DNA of 64,000 bases from Enterococcus sp. RIT-PI-f (GTDB taxonomy: Bacteria; Bacillota; Bacilli; Lactobacillales; Enterococcaceae): contig NZ_LHOX01000005.1 in NCBI RefSeq assembly GCF_001297065.1, positions 108,877-172,876 of the forward strand, read 5' to 3'. Shown piece after piece: positions 27,963 to 36,637 of the stretch (its first letter is position 1; every line of letters starts with the position of its first letter). A program made the translations under genes and the position numbers. The notes beneath the pieces were generated by a model. The model did not search any database, had not been told where the DNA came from, and was given only the letters and a program-made list of their open reading frames with translations.

Positions 27963-27974
27963 GTCTTTTTACCG

Positions 27975-27989
27975 AATTTTCTGAATATT
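27975..27989. promoter_or_regulatory. CodY box upstream of the leu promoter
   Basis: AATTTTCTGAATATT matches the CodY consensus AATTTTCWGAAAATT at 14 of 15 positions and lies 12 bp upstream of the -35 hexamer. CodY senses branched-chain amino acids and GTP, so repression of leu genes by it fits. No codY gene is in this window. Confidence 0.75.
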
Positions 27990-28161
27990 ATGATTAAAAG
28001 AGATCATGCGACACATATTTGGGCCCTTTTTGATTTCTAAGCATCAACTGCGGAAAAATTTAGTATTTACTGTTGATATCTTCACACTATCTTAACCGAA
28101 TTTAAACAATCATCAGTTATGATATATGTATCCCAAAAATATTTTTCACCCCTTTATCCTG

Positions 28162-28188
28162 CCAGTCGAATGACTGGTATTTTTTTTA
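28162..28188 (+). terminator. Plus-strand terminator with no gene in front of it
   Basis: CCAGTC-GAAT-GACTGG followed by TATTTTTTTT. The nearest upstream gene (leuA) is on the other strand, so this would end an unannotated plus-strand transcript. The 28000-28160 stretch has no convincing reading frame. Confidence 0.7.
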
Positions 28189-28211
28189 CCCTTGCGAAAC
28201 GTGAGAAAAGA

Positions 28212-28240
28212 TTGAACTTCCTGTTGGTTCTTCGTATAAT
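28212..28240 (+). promoter_or_regulatory. Sigma-A promoter of the O-methyltransferase gene
   Basis: TTGAAC (28212-28217), 17-bp spacer, TATAAT (28235-28240), 30 bp before the start codon. Confidence 0.8.
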
Positions 28241-28270
28241 GAAGAGCAGCAATATTTGAGGAGGATGAAG

Positions 28271-28972
28271 ATGCGTAATGAAATGATGCATCGTCCAGTA
28301 GTCAAACCCGAACTAGTGGAATACATGCGTAACAACCAAAAACAATTACCCGGGGAACTGGGAAAAATAGAACAAGATGCCCATGAAAAAGAAGTGCCGA
28401 TCATCCCCCACGAAACCGTGGTCTTTATGCAATTTCTTTTGGGTCAACTCCAGCCAAAAGAAATATTAGAAATCGGTACCGCCATTGGTTTTTCTTCCAG
28501 TTTAATGGCCAACATCGTCGAAAACAGCCATGTCACAACGATCGATCGTTTTGATGTGATGATCCGCAAGGCCAAAGAAACCTATGCACGATTAGACAAC
28601 GAGGCACAGATCACCTTATTGGAAGGTCAAGCTGCAGATATCTTGCCTTCTTTGAGCGGTCCCTATGATTTTATCTTTATGGACAGTGCAAAATCAAAGT
28701 ATATTGAATTTCTTCCGGCCTGTTTGCGCCTCTTGCGCAAAGGTGGCGTCTTGATGGTGGATGATATCTTTCAAGCAGGAACGATCCTACAACCAATCGA
28801 AGAGATCCCTCGCGGCCAGCGGGCGATTCATCGCAAATTAAATCTGTTTTTAGATACCGTGATGACCCATCCGCAATTAACTTCGACTTTAGTTCCTTTA
28901 GGCGATGGTGTCATTTTGATCACCAAAGAATCTGAAGTGGTCGATTTAACAGATATCGAAGAAACCAAATAG
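28271..28972 (+). CDS. Class I SAM-dependent O-methyltransferase (YrrM/TrmR-like)
   Basis: A 233-residue O-methyltransferase family 3 protein. The SAM-binding loop is ILEIGTAIGFSS, followed by TIDRFDVMIRKAKETYA, the acidic loop YDFIFMDSAKSKY and GGVLMVDDIFQAG with metal-binding Asp residues. In B. subtilis the family member TrmR methylates 5-hydroxyuridine in tRNA; the same role is plausible here but unproven. GAGGAGG lies 6 nt before the ATG at 28271; the earlier in-frame TTG and ATG codons overlap the RBS. Confidence 0.86.
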   Translation: MRNEMMHRPVVKPELVEYMRNNQKQLPGELGKIEQDAHEKEVPIIPHETVVFMQFLLGQLQPKEILEIGTAIGFSSSLMANIVENSHVTTIDRFDVMIRKAKETYARLDNEAQITLLEGQAADILPSLSGPYDFIFMDSAKSKYIEFLPACLRLLRKGGVLMVDDIFQAGTILQPIEEIPRGQRAIHRKLNLFLDTVMTHPQLTSTLVPLGDGVILITKESEVVDLTDIEETK

Positions 28973-29068
28973 ACGAAAACAAGCTTTTTTGGAGAAAATC
29001 AGAAAAAAGGGCGAAAAGCATTTGACATTGCCTCGCCCTTTTTCTATAATGTTATTTGTTGCTGAATT

Positions 29069-29142
29069 GTCATAGTAGCTCAGCCGGATAGAGCATCCGC
29101 CTTCTAAGCGGACGGTCGGGGGTTCGAATCCCTCCTGTGACG
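29069..29142 (+). tRNA. tRNA-Arg (anticodon UCU)
   Basis: A complete 74-nt cloverleaf. The acceptor stem GTCATAG/CTGTGAC has one G-T pair; the D-arm contains TAGCTCAGCCGGATAGAGCA; the anticodon stem TCCGC/GCGGA holds the loop CTTCTAA with anticodon TCT; the T-arm carries GGTTCGAATCC. CCA is not encoded. It decodes AGA, a major arginine codon in this genome type. Confidence 0.97.
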
Positions 29143-29167
29143 TTATTTTAATTTACAAACCATATGC

Positions 29168-29202
29168 AAACCGCTAGGAATATTGATTTCTAGCGGTTTT
29201 TG
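29168..29202 (+). terminator. Terminator after tRNA-Arg
   Basis: AAACCGCTAG and CTAGCGGTTT pair around 12 nt, followed by TTTTTG; outer ATGCAAA/TTTGCAT extends the dyad. Confidence 0.85.
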
Positions 29203-29901
29203 TTTGCATTTTGGATACAAAACAAGGCATTCTTTTCGTCACATTCTATCCACTTGTTAGACTTGCTGTAAGGCACGGTATGAAAGATTCGCAACTATAA
29301 GTTGTCAATTATTAATTGCATAAGTCCCATAAATTATAAAGCCGATTTTTGAACGCCTTATTTTTTGTTTTTTTATCAAAAAATCAGTAATCTGTTTCAC
29401 TCATACGCATTATATATGCAAATTCACATAAAACTTAATAGACATTTCTTCTATATTACAATATATATTATATAAGAATAATGCTAAAATAAAAAAGAGG
29501 GGCGCTATCAGGATGCACGTAAAGACTTCCCCAATAACTCTCCTGATAGCGCGCCTTCTTTGCAGCTGAAAGCTGCTTAATTTATGGTATGATATCATTC
29601 TAGATATTGCAAGCAACTGACATTAACCGTTACCAAAAGCACGCCTACCAGCATGAAAAATCACCTATGGACATGAACAAAAATGGACGTATCACCTAAT
29701 CGCCAAATTCAACCTTCACCGTTGGATTTTTTTGTGTTCTTCATCGATTCATCCTGCATTTTCCTAGCTCAGATCCAAATAAATGAAAAAAATGTTCAAA
29801 TTTATTGCCATAGAAATAGCATTCATCGTTCTTTTCGGCTAAAATCAGGTTAAGATATCAGCGAACACGCAAGGACTTGTACTAGAGAGAGGAAGAGCAT
29901 C
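29203..29901. other. Gene-poor region between tRNA-Arg and the Mga-like gene
   Basis: About 700 bp with no convincing protein gene. It is AT-rich in 29300-29480, holds a strong hairpin at 29500-29555, a second small hairpin GCAGCT-GAA-AGCTGC at 29561-29575, and a weak plus-strand hairpin with a T7 run near 29708-29734. The minus-strand frame at 29410-29616 reads through the hairpin and has a hydrophobic segment (CILIAPLFFILALFLYNIY) but no proper start or RBS. Confidence 0.5.
29498..29555 (-). ncRNA. Candidate small structured RNA or long terminator
   Basis: Arms GCGCTATCAGGA and TCCTGATAGCGC (12 bp, perfect) enclose about 26 nt and are followed on the minus strand by CCCCTCTTTTTTATTTT. This would end a minus-strand transcript starting near 29600, where no gene is present. 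No family recognised. A relation to small type I toxin-antitoxin loci is conceivable because the overlapping frame encodes a short hydrophobic peptide, but the evidence is thin. Confidence 0.35.
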
Positions 29902-31353
29902 ATGGATGAGATGATGAAAAAATGCATTACCGAAAAAGATTTGTTGCGTCAAATTTTGCTTTTAGAGACATTGGCAAATTACCAGCAAATCACTGCCAAA
30001 GAATTGGCTGCCCTGCTTCATACAACGGAACGTACGATTTTTTCTGACATCATTTCCATTCGTCAGCAGTTGCCTGACAATTGGTCATTGGCTGCCGACA
30101 ACAATGGACTGTCCCTGCAAGCCACCGATTCATTACCGGTCAGTCAGCTATGGGAAATTTTCTTTCCTCAATCGATTGGGATTTCTTTACTTAAAGCGCT
30201 ATTGTTCGCAAAAGAAATTGGCACACAAGCCTTTACCCAAGAAAATGGCATTTCTCTCGAAACATTACGACGTCATACGTTGAAAATCAATCAAACCTTA
30301 GTCGATTTCTCCATACGGATTCGCGTGACTGCTAGCAAAATCTATGTTGACGGCAGCGAAATCAATTTGCGGCTTTTCTATCACCGGCTGCTGCTGCCTT
30401 ATACCCATAACAATTATTTCTTTTCTGAATATACGATTCATGAAAGCCATTATTACGATTTTTTGGCCGTGTTAGGCAAACAAGCGATTGAGATTGATGT
30501 GGAACAAGTCTTTGGTACCTGTTGGTTTTTTATCAACACGATTCGGATCAAAGCAAGTTGCCGCATTGATGACTTTCCTTTTGATACATCCGATCGTTTT
30601 TTTGGACTGTTCCAACAGCCTTTGCTCTCTTTATATGAGAAAGAAGGTGTCTATCTTGAAACGAGTGAACATTTTTTCAGTTTTTATTGCTTTTTGGAAA
30701 GCTGGAACTATAACAATCTTTGGTCACCACTGATCCAAGAAGCGCTTTTGTCCTACACACCGATCTATGCGCAAGCAAAAGATTTTGTTGATTCGATCGA
30801 TGATGCTTTGCAACTCGCATTGATCCAGCAGACAAGATTGGTTGATAATCTGACGTTATTGTTGATCAAAGTGCAAGAATCGGGCAAACTATCGGTCAAA
30901 TTTCAACTAGAATATCAGGATATTCGCGATTTTAATTATCCGCAACTGGCTGCCATCGACACATTGATCCAAAGCTTCATTGATACACACTTTACGAAAA
31001 CAGCGAATTTACAGCAATCCATCGCACTGACGATTCGTTTGTTGATTCAGCAAGCCCGCTTACAGGCTGATCCAATCATTGCGAAAGGTCTATTTGTTTT
31101 TCAAGGAGAACCAGCATGGAAAGTCTACCTTTTACATGAATTAAAAGATTTTCTCGGTCGTCGCATAGCATTAGAAACGGTTGAACCTGGTCAGCTGGAT
31201 GCCACATCTTCAGTGGATGCAGACTTTATTTTATCTAATTTTCCTATTGAAGCAGCGGATTGTCCTATTTACTATCTTTCAATGGTGCCCACCAAAAATG
31301 AGCTCAGTCAAGTGACTGAACTCATTCAAAGCTACTACTTGAATTATCGTTGA
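29902..31353 (+). CDS. Mga/AtxA-like helix-turn-helix transcriptional regulator
   Basis: A 483-residue cytoplasmic regulator. The N-terminal HTH is visible at about residues 15-60 (LANYQQITAKELAALLHTTERTIFSDI), followed by a long helical region with Mga/PRD-like composition and a C-terminal EIIB-like end (about 400-480, ILSNFPIEAADCPIYYLSMVP). This matches the Mga family of Gram-positive virulence and sugar regulators. It stands alone, downstream of tRNA-Arg, with RBS AGGAAGAG. Target genes unknown. Slightly more AT-rich codon choice than its neighbours. Confidence 0.75.
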   Translation: MDEMMKKCITEKDLLRQILLLETLANYQQITAKELAALLHTTERTIFSDIISIRQQLPDNWSLAADNNGLSLQATDSLPVSQLWEIFFPQSIGISLLKALLFAKEIGTQAFTQENGISLETLRRHTLKINQTLVDFSIRIRVTASKIYVDGSEINLRLFYHRLLLPYTHNNYFFSEYTIHESHYYDFLAVLGKQAIEIDVEQVFGTCWFFINTIRIKASCRIDDFPFDTSDRFFGLFQQPLLSLYEKEGVYLETSEHFFSFYCFLESWNYNNLWSPLIQEALLSYTPIYAQAKDFVDSIDDALQLALIQQTRLVDNLTLLLIKVQESGKLSVKFQLEYQDIRDFNYPQLAAIDTLIQSFIDTHFTKTANLQQSIALTIRLLIQQARLQADPIIAKGLFVFQGEPAWKVYLLHELKDFLGRRIALETVEPGQLDATSSVDADFILSNFPIEAADCPIYYLSMVPTKNELSQVTELIQSYYLNYR

Positions 31354-31373
31354 GCAATTAAATAATCACTGAT

Positions 31374-31418
31374 CCCGCTCTTTAGATCAACTTAGGTTGG
31401 CAGGAGCGGGTTTTTGCC
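31374..31418 (+). terminator. Terminator after the Mga-like gene
   Basis: CCCGCTC and GAGCGGG pair around a long loop and are followed by TTTTTG. It also covers the original C-terminal coding end of the convergent P-type ATPase frame. Confidence 0.75.
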
Positions 31419-31453
31419 GCCTTTGATATTTGGCAGACAGCCATTTCTCCCCC

Positions 31454-33955
31454 TCAACTACCGTGAACAAGAGCAAGCCGTTCGCAAAGATCGTGACATG
31501 CTGCCCACAAGCTCAGTTGTTGCACACCTAATATTTGCTGCCCAAAAGGCGTCGCAAGTGCGATGACCTGCAAGACGATCAGTGCTGCAAATGACAGGAG
31601 CAGTGCGCGATTTTTCAGCATGCCGCGATTAAGTGCCGGCGCCAACAATTCACGGCAATTGATCAAATACACGGCCTGTGCAATCACAATGTTTTGCAGC
31701 AAAATACTTTGTTGTAAGACTGCCCCGTCAAATTGGATCGCTAACCAGTAAGCTGGAATCATGATTAGTAATGACACATACGCGATCCGGAAAAAACTAT
31801 ACGCAGACAAGATGCCTTCTTCAATCCCGCGGGGCGGACGATGCATGACATCTTTACTTGCTTGTTCAAAGCCCAATGCATAAGAAAGCGTGATTGTCGT
31901 TACCATATTGACCCAAAGTATCTGGACAGATGTCAATGGCAAAGGACGGTTGAGCAGCATGGCAATAATCACGATCAATCCCTGTGCAAATGCCGTTGGC
32001 AAGAAAAACAGAATCGTTTTCTTTAAATTGTCATAGATCCTGCGTCCTTCTTTGACTGCATGGGCGATCGTTCGGAAATTATCATCTGCCAAGACCATAT
32101 CGGCGGCTTGTTTTGTCACTTCACTGCCTTTGATCCCCATTGCGATCCCGATATCGGCTTTTTTCAATGCTGGCGCATCATTGACACCATCTCCGGTCAT
32201 GCCGACGATCTCACCATTTTTTTGTAAAGCAGTCACGATCTTAAGTTTATGTTCCGGTGTCGTACGGGCAAAAATATCCACATGATTGACCTTTTTTTGC
32301 AATGCGGCTTCTGACATATGATCGATATCGATCCCTTGCAAAACTTGATCTGTGTGTTTCAATCCGATTTGCTTGCCAATCGCTTGCGCTGTATCTGCAT
32401 GATCACCAGTGATCATCTTGACTTGGATCCCAGCTTGTAAGCAATCCTTGACTGCTTGGATCGCACTTTCCTTCGGAGGATCAATGATACCGGCAATACC
32501 TGTAAAAGTCAGATCACTGATAGAGGCATGGGTCAAATCATGGTCAGTCGCAACTTCTTTGTAAGCAAAACCGATCAGCCGTTGGCCTTTGCTGGCTAAT
32601 GCTGTACCGCGCTCGAGCCAACTTTGCTTTTCTTGATCCGTCAGTGTGGTTTGATCTAGTAAGACTTCAGGCGCACCTTTGACAAAGAGCAGCGCTTTTT
32701 GCTGCTGATCTTGTATCGGATGCAAGGTCGCCATATATTTGTATGCTGAATTGAAAGGCAGTTGGCTGATCGTTGGCTGTAATGGACGATCAAAAGATTC
32801 TGCATATTGCAAAAGCGCTTTTTCTGTCGGATTCCCTACCAAGTCTTTTGCCGTTTGTGTTTGTGTTTGTTTGATGTCTTGGCAATTTGTCATGATATCG
32901 ATCATTCGCTCAAGACTGTCTGCCTCAGCACTGAGAATGTCAACGACTGTCATTTGATTTTTTGTCAAGGTGCCTGTTTTGTCCGAACAAATCACAGTCA
33001 TCGCCCCTAACGTTTCCACTGAAGGCATTGATTTGATGATTGCCTGTTGTTCAGACATCTCTTTGACCCCCATCGACAAAATCATCGTGAGTACGGCAGG
33101 CAATCCTTCTGGAATCATGGCCACGATCAAGGCAATCACCGATGAGAACAATCCACTGAAGGCAAAACCATAGCGGAACGTTGTAAAGAAAATCAAGAAG
33201 AGCACCAAAGCGATGATACAGCGGAATAACTGATGATTCAATTGTTTCATTTTTTTTATTAATGGCGTTTCTTGACTTTCAACAGATTGAAGTGCTTGAT
33301 TGATTTGACCAATTTGTGTGCGATCGCCAGTTTCAACCACAATACCTGTCGCTGATCCACTCTCAACGTGGGTACCGGAAAAAGCCATATTGTACTGATC
33401 GCCAATGATGGTCTCCCCGTCGATCATGTGGTGCTGCTTTTGGACTGGCTCTGACTCCCCCGTCAAAATCGACTCCTCGATCACTAAGTCGTGGGTCGCC
33501 ATCAACCGTAGATCGGCTGGCACAACATCTCCTGGGCCTAAGACCACCAGATCACCTGCTACCAAAGAAGCAACGGGGACTTTTTTGCGGCGGCCATGGA
33601 GATAGATCGTAGTTTCCTTCCCCATCATTTGCTTTAAGCCATTCAGAGAAGCCTCCGCTTTTCTTTCCTGCCAGTACCCGACGATCCCATTGATGACCAC
33701 GACGGCAAAAATGATCCCACTCTCAGCAAAATCGCCTGAAATAGCTTTGAGTATTGCTGCTACCATTAGGACCACCATCAGTAAGTCAGTGAAATGTTTG
33801 CTGATTTTGCGCCACTTCGGCAATTGTTGTTTCTCACTGATGACATTTTCACCTTGTTCAGCCAAACGATGATCACGTTCAACTAGCGTTAGCCCATTTT
33901 GATTCGTTTGCAATGCTTCTATAATTTCAAGAGTCGTTTTTTTATACCACGTCAT
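31454..33955 (-). CDS. P-type (P2A) cation ATPase, Ca2+ type, with C-terminal frameshift
   Basis: Membrane cation pump of 833 residues as read. An N-terminal cation_ATPase_N domain, M1-M2, the actuator motif ILTGESEPV, the M4 PEGLPA signature typical of Ca2+ pumps, the phosphorylation site CSDKTGTLTKNQMT, the hinge MTGDGVNDAPALKKADIGIAMG and C-terminal helices including NMVTTITLSYALGFE are all seen. After SLWAA (about 31500) the frame goes to CHDLCERLALVHGS and stops. A shift of one base restores VTIFANGLLLFTVVEGEKW and continues to a TGA at 31387, the expected last helix and tail. So the gene has a 1-nt frameshift (or a sequencing error) that removes the last membrane helix. RBS AAGGAGG at the start. 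Confidence 0.9.
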   Translation of the reverse strand: MTWYKKTTLEIIEALQTNQNGLTLVERDHRLAEQGENVISEKQQLPKWRKISKHFTDLLMVVLMVAAILKAISGDFAESGIIFAVVVINGIVGYWQERKAEASLNGLKQMMGKETTIYLHGRRKKVPVASLVAGDLVVLGPGDVVPADLRLMATHDLVIEESILTGESEPVQKQHHMIDGETIIGDQYNMAFSGTHVESGSATGIVVETGDRTQIGQINQALQSVESQETPLIKKMKQLNHQLFRCIIALVLFLIFFTTFRYGFAFSGLFSSVIALIVAMIPEGLPAVLTMILSMGVKEMSEQQAIIKSMPSVETLGAMTVICSDKTGTLTKNQMTVVDILSAEADSLERMIDIMTNCQDIKQTQTQTAKDLVGNPTEKALLQYAESFDRPLQPTISQLPFNSAYKYMATLHPIQDQQQKALLFVKGAPEVLLDQTTLTDQEKQSWLERGTALASKGQRLIGFAYKEVATDHDLTHASISDLTFTGIAGIIDPPKESAIQAVKDCLQAGIQVKMITGDHADTAQAIGKQIGLKHTDQVLQGIDIDHMSEAALQKKVNHVDIFARTTPEHKLKIVTALQKNGEIVGMTGDGVNDAPALKKADIGIAMGIKGSEVTKQAADMVLADDNFRTIAHAVKEGRRIYDNLKKTILFFLPTAFAQGLIVIIAMLLNRPLPLTSVQILWVNMVTTITLSYALGFEQASKDVMHRPPRGIEEGILSAYSFFRIAYVSLLIMIPAYWLAIQFDGAVLQQSILLQNIVIAQAVYLINCRELLAPALNRGMLKNRALLLSFAALIVLQVIALATPFGQQILGVQQLSLWAACHDLCERLALVHGS

Positions 33956-34162
33956 ATTGTTTCCTCCTTATCGATTGCTCTAACTTGATAAAAGTATACG
34001 ACAGGAATGAAAAAATATATTGGCGATAATTTCATGAAAGACTGAAATTCATGGGACATGGGCAATCACACAAATCTCGCAAGTTTCTTTCTTGTCTCAT
34101 TCTGAAAAATCCAGTACAATTGAGAAAATTCATGTTCATTTTACAAAAAAGGAGCTGTTCGT

Positions 34163-34510
34163 ATCGCTATCTATTCAGACACACGCATTGCCCACGGGCC
34201 TATACTATTTATATCGGGGCAAACACCACAACAAGAAGCTGAAACACCTGCCGATATCTATACCCAAACGAAAATTGTGTTGCACAAAATTCAAATCATC
34301 TTGCAGCAATATGAGATCAATTGGTCTGCCATTGCAAAAATGACGGTTTTCATCACTGATGCCGCAGATTTAAGCGGATTAAGAGAAGCATTTACTGACA
34401 TATTAGGTGAGACAAAGCCAGCGATGAGTCTAGTCGTGGTCGCTGGGTTGATTGATCCTTCTTTTAAAGTGGAGATCGACGCGCAAGCCGAATTGCCATT
34501 TAAACGATAG
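34163..34510 (+). CDS. RidA/YjgF-family protein without a canonical start codon
   Basis: The frame from 34163 encodes IAIYSDTRIAHGPILFISGQ, then TPADIYTQTKIVLHKIQIIL, KMTVFITDAADL and the family C-terminus KPAMSLVVVAGLIDPSFKVEID. This is a full RidA-type enzyme (imine/enamine deaminase) of about 115 residues. There is no ATG, GTG or TTG in frame between the stop at 34121 and the conserved N-terminus. GGAG at 34151-34154 stands 8 nt before an ATC at 34163. Either ATC acts as a rare start, or the start codon has been lost and only a shorter form from GTG 34277 could be made. Enzyme identity is clear, expression is not. Confidence 0.65.
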   Translation: MAIYSDTRIAHGPILFISGQTPQQEAETPADIYTQTKIVLHKIQIILQQYEINWSAIAKMTVFITDAADLSGLREAFTDILGETKPAMSLVVVAGLIDPSFKVEIDAQAELPFKR

Positions 34511-34525
34511 AACAATTGTAAAAAA

Positions 34526-34566
34526 ACGACAGCACCTGCTTTACGTATACAAACAGGTGCTGTCGT
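34526..34566. terminator. Bidirectional terminator between ridA and glycerate kinase
   Basis: ACGACAGCACCTG and CAGGTGCTGTCGT, 13 bp without mismatch, around 15 nt; T-rich tails on both strands (six A before, CTATTTTT after). Confidence 0.92.
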
Positions 34567-34580
34567 CTATTTTTGTGTAT

Positions 34581-35705
34581 CTATTTGGCTTCAGTCATGC
34601 CCTCGAGGATACCGGCAATACCACGTCCAGTCAAATAAGCATTCTTCAACGTTTCCTCATGGTCCATTGCAGCTTTCAATGAGATTGGTCCTTGCTGAAT
34701 ACTCAAAACGGCCAATGCGAGTTGATCCATTTCCCCAATGTTACTTTGCCTTGATCCGCATATGACGATCACTGGGATACCCAACTCATGGGCCGTCGTG
34801 GCCACGCCAAAGGGCACCTTCCCTCGCTCTGTCTGCTGGTCGATACGCCCTTCACCAGTTATGACCATGTCTGCTTGTGCGATTTTGTCTTTGAAACCAA
34901 TCATCGCAGCAATCGTTTGAAAACCAGACTGCAGTTGACCTCCAGAAAGTAAAATGGCGCCACCCAATCCTCCAGCTGCGCCTGAACCAGATTTAGCCAA
35001 ATTCAGCCTCTTTCTGTCATCTAGTTGTGCAACCAGCTTTTCTGCTCGTTGATTCAATCGTTGAATGGTTGCGGCTGATGCGCCTTTTTGGGGGCCAAAA
35101 ACGTTGGCAAATCCATTATCTCCCAAATATGGATTGGTCACATCGGCTAAGCCAATCATGTCAACAGATGAGAGGCTGGCATCAAGTCCTGTAAAATCGA
35201 TCGTATCCGCCCAAAGCAATGGATTTGCTTCAACTTGCTGCTTTGGTTGAAGCACTGCACCGATTGCTTGCAGAAAGCCTAAGCCGCCATCGGAAGTAGC
35301 TGTTCCACCTAGTGTCAGATAGATTTGCTGTACATTTCTATTTAAAGCTGCTCGAACCATGATTCCTAAGCCATATGAAGTAGCATTCAATGTAGTATCA
35401 TCTGTTTGTTCCACAAGATTGATCCCAATCACTGCTGCTGATTCAATCACGGCAATTTTTCTTCCATTGAACTTCGTCAGTAAAAAAGCAGCGGTTATCT
35501 CTTTGCCTAACGGATCTTGCGTTGTGACTTCGATGTATTCACCGCCCAAACTGGCATGAATTGCCGCCATTGTGCCCTCTCCGCCATCAGCGATTGGCAG
35601 ATTAATTTTGTCAACCTCATCAGAAAATCCTTGCAATACAGCTGTATTCAGTTCTTCTGATGTGGCACTCCCTTTGAAAGAATCTATTGCTGCCACTATT
35701 TTCAT
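34581..35705 (-). CDS. glxK: Glycerate kinase
   Basis: A 374-residue member of the glycerate kinase type-1 family (GlxK/GarK), phosphorylating D-glycerate with ATP. Motifs: IVAAIDSFKGSATSEE at the N-terminus, LPIADGGEGTMAAI, YLTLGGTATSDGGLGFLQAIGA and DMVITGEGRIDQQTERGKVPFGVA. RBS AAGGAAG. Monocistronic; no glycerate transporter or tartronate pathway gene is adjacent. Confidence 0.93.
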   Translation of the reverse strand: MKIVAAIDSFKGSATSEELNTAVLQGFSDEVDKINLPIADGGEGTMAAIHASLGGEYIEVTTQDPLGKEITAAFLLTKFNGRKIAVIESAAVIGINLVEQTDDTTLNATSYGLGIMVRAALNRNVQQIYLTLGGTATSDGGLGFLQAIGAVLQPKQQVEANPLLWADTIDFTGLDASLSSVDMIGLADVTNPYLGDNGFANVFGPQKGASAATIQRLNQRAEKLVAQLDDRKRLNLAKSGSGAAGGLGGAILLSGGQLQSGFQTIAAMIGFKDKIAQADMVITGEGRIDQQTERGKVPFGVATTAHELGIPVIVICGSRQSNIGEMDQLALAVLSIQQGPISLKAAMDHEETLKNAYLTGRGIAGILEGMTEAK

Positions 35706-35899
35706 CCTTGATTCTCTTCCTTTCCATTGAATCCTTCAGCCTGAAAACAACCACAAGTTGACTATTACTCGTAAAAGTTAACAAATCATCTATTGTATAA
35801 CCTCCGCTATCAAGGTACCATTTTATTATATCAAACAAATGTATTGGAGGTACTTTATAGAACTACCGATTGAACATCAAATTGACCGCAGAGTAAAAA

Positions 35900-35953
35900 A
35901 CCGCAAAAACGGCATTGTCCTGCTTATTCCACAGGCAATGTCGTTTTTGCGGT
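35900..35953 (-). terminator. Long terminator hairpin at the end of the YitT-type gene
   Basis: ACCGCAAAAACG-CATTG-CCTG arm pairs with CAGG-CAATG-CGTTTTTGCGGT with single mismatches; six T follow on the minus strand. The stop codon of the gene (35924) lies in the loop region. Confidence 0.85.
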
Positions 35954-36559
35954 TCTCTTGCTCGCAGCTGGCAAAGATTTTTGCTGTCGTTGTTCGATCT
36001 TCAACAACGTACGCATGAAGAAGGCGATCAGGTAAATGGAGATGGCGGAAATCAGCGCTTCTTTCCATGAAAATATCAGAAGATTCAACAATACGATGAC
36101 CGCATTCGTCAACATCACACCTGTGGACTTGCGGATGCGATAGTACTTTTCCAACAACAATGGCGGAATCGTGACACCTCCGTTTGATGCACCGATGCGA
36201 TATAGCGAGTAAATACCTAAGCTAAAAAAGAAACTGCCCAAGACCAGTGATACGCCGTAAAAGCGAATCAACATCAATTCAGGCAATAGTGCCAGCATCA
36301 CTGGGAAACTCAAACTGCCAATCAGCGTATTGACAAAGACGCGACGTGCCAATAAGAAATAAGTCAAAAGAAGCATGATGAGATTGATGGACCAAACGAC
36401 CAGATGTCGGTTGATGCCCCAGCCCGTTTCGATCAAATAGCCAATCGATCCGACACCAGCAGATGCGATACTATGCGGTAGTAGGAATAAATTCAATGCC
36501 AGACAGATCCAAAAGACACCTAATAAGATCAGACTTTGTTTTTTGAGTAATGCATTCAT
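35924..36559 (-). CDS. YitT-family membrane protein (DUF161)
   Basis: A 211-residue integral membrane protein with about five helices; the family feature is the glycine-rich end of helix 1 and the loop (LPHSIASAGVGSIGYLIE), and YRIGASNGGVTIPPLLLEKYY. GGAGG lies 8 nt before the ATG at 36559; the upstream in-frame codons to 36589 are unlikely. It lacks the C-terminal DUF2179 domain of longer YitT proteins. Function unknown. Basic tail (QRQQKSLPAASKRTAKT). Confidence 0.8.
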   Translation of the reverse strand: MNALLKKQSLILLGVFWICLALNLFLLPHSIASAGVGSIGYLIETGWGINRHLVVWSINLIMLLLTYFLLARRVFVNTLIGSLSFPVMLALLPELMLIRFYGVSLVLGSFFFSLGIYSLYRIGASNGGVTIPPLLLEKYYRIRKSTGVMLTNAVIVLLNLLIFSWKEALISAISIYLIAFFMRTLLKIEQRQQKSLPAASKRTAKTTLPVE

Positions 36560-36637
36560 CCAGAGCGCCTCCGATTCATCTATGATCAAGCAATATTAAT
36601 GCTTCCCATCATTCTATCAAAAATGCAACAAAGAAAA

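Noticed and set aside
29069..29202. tRNA-Arg as attachment site of an integrated element
   Set aside because: No integrase gene is nearby and no second copy of the tRNA 3' end was found downstream in the window.
34052..34343. Overlapping plus-strand frames upstream of ridA (34051-34242 and 34092-34343)
   Set aside because: They read the RidA coding DNA and its leader in the other two frames and encode low-complexity, unrelated sequence.
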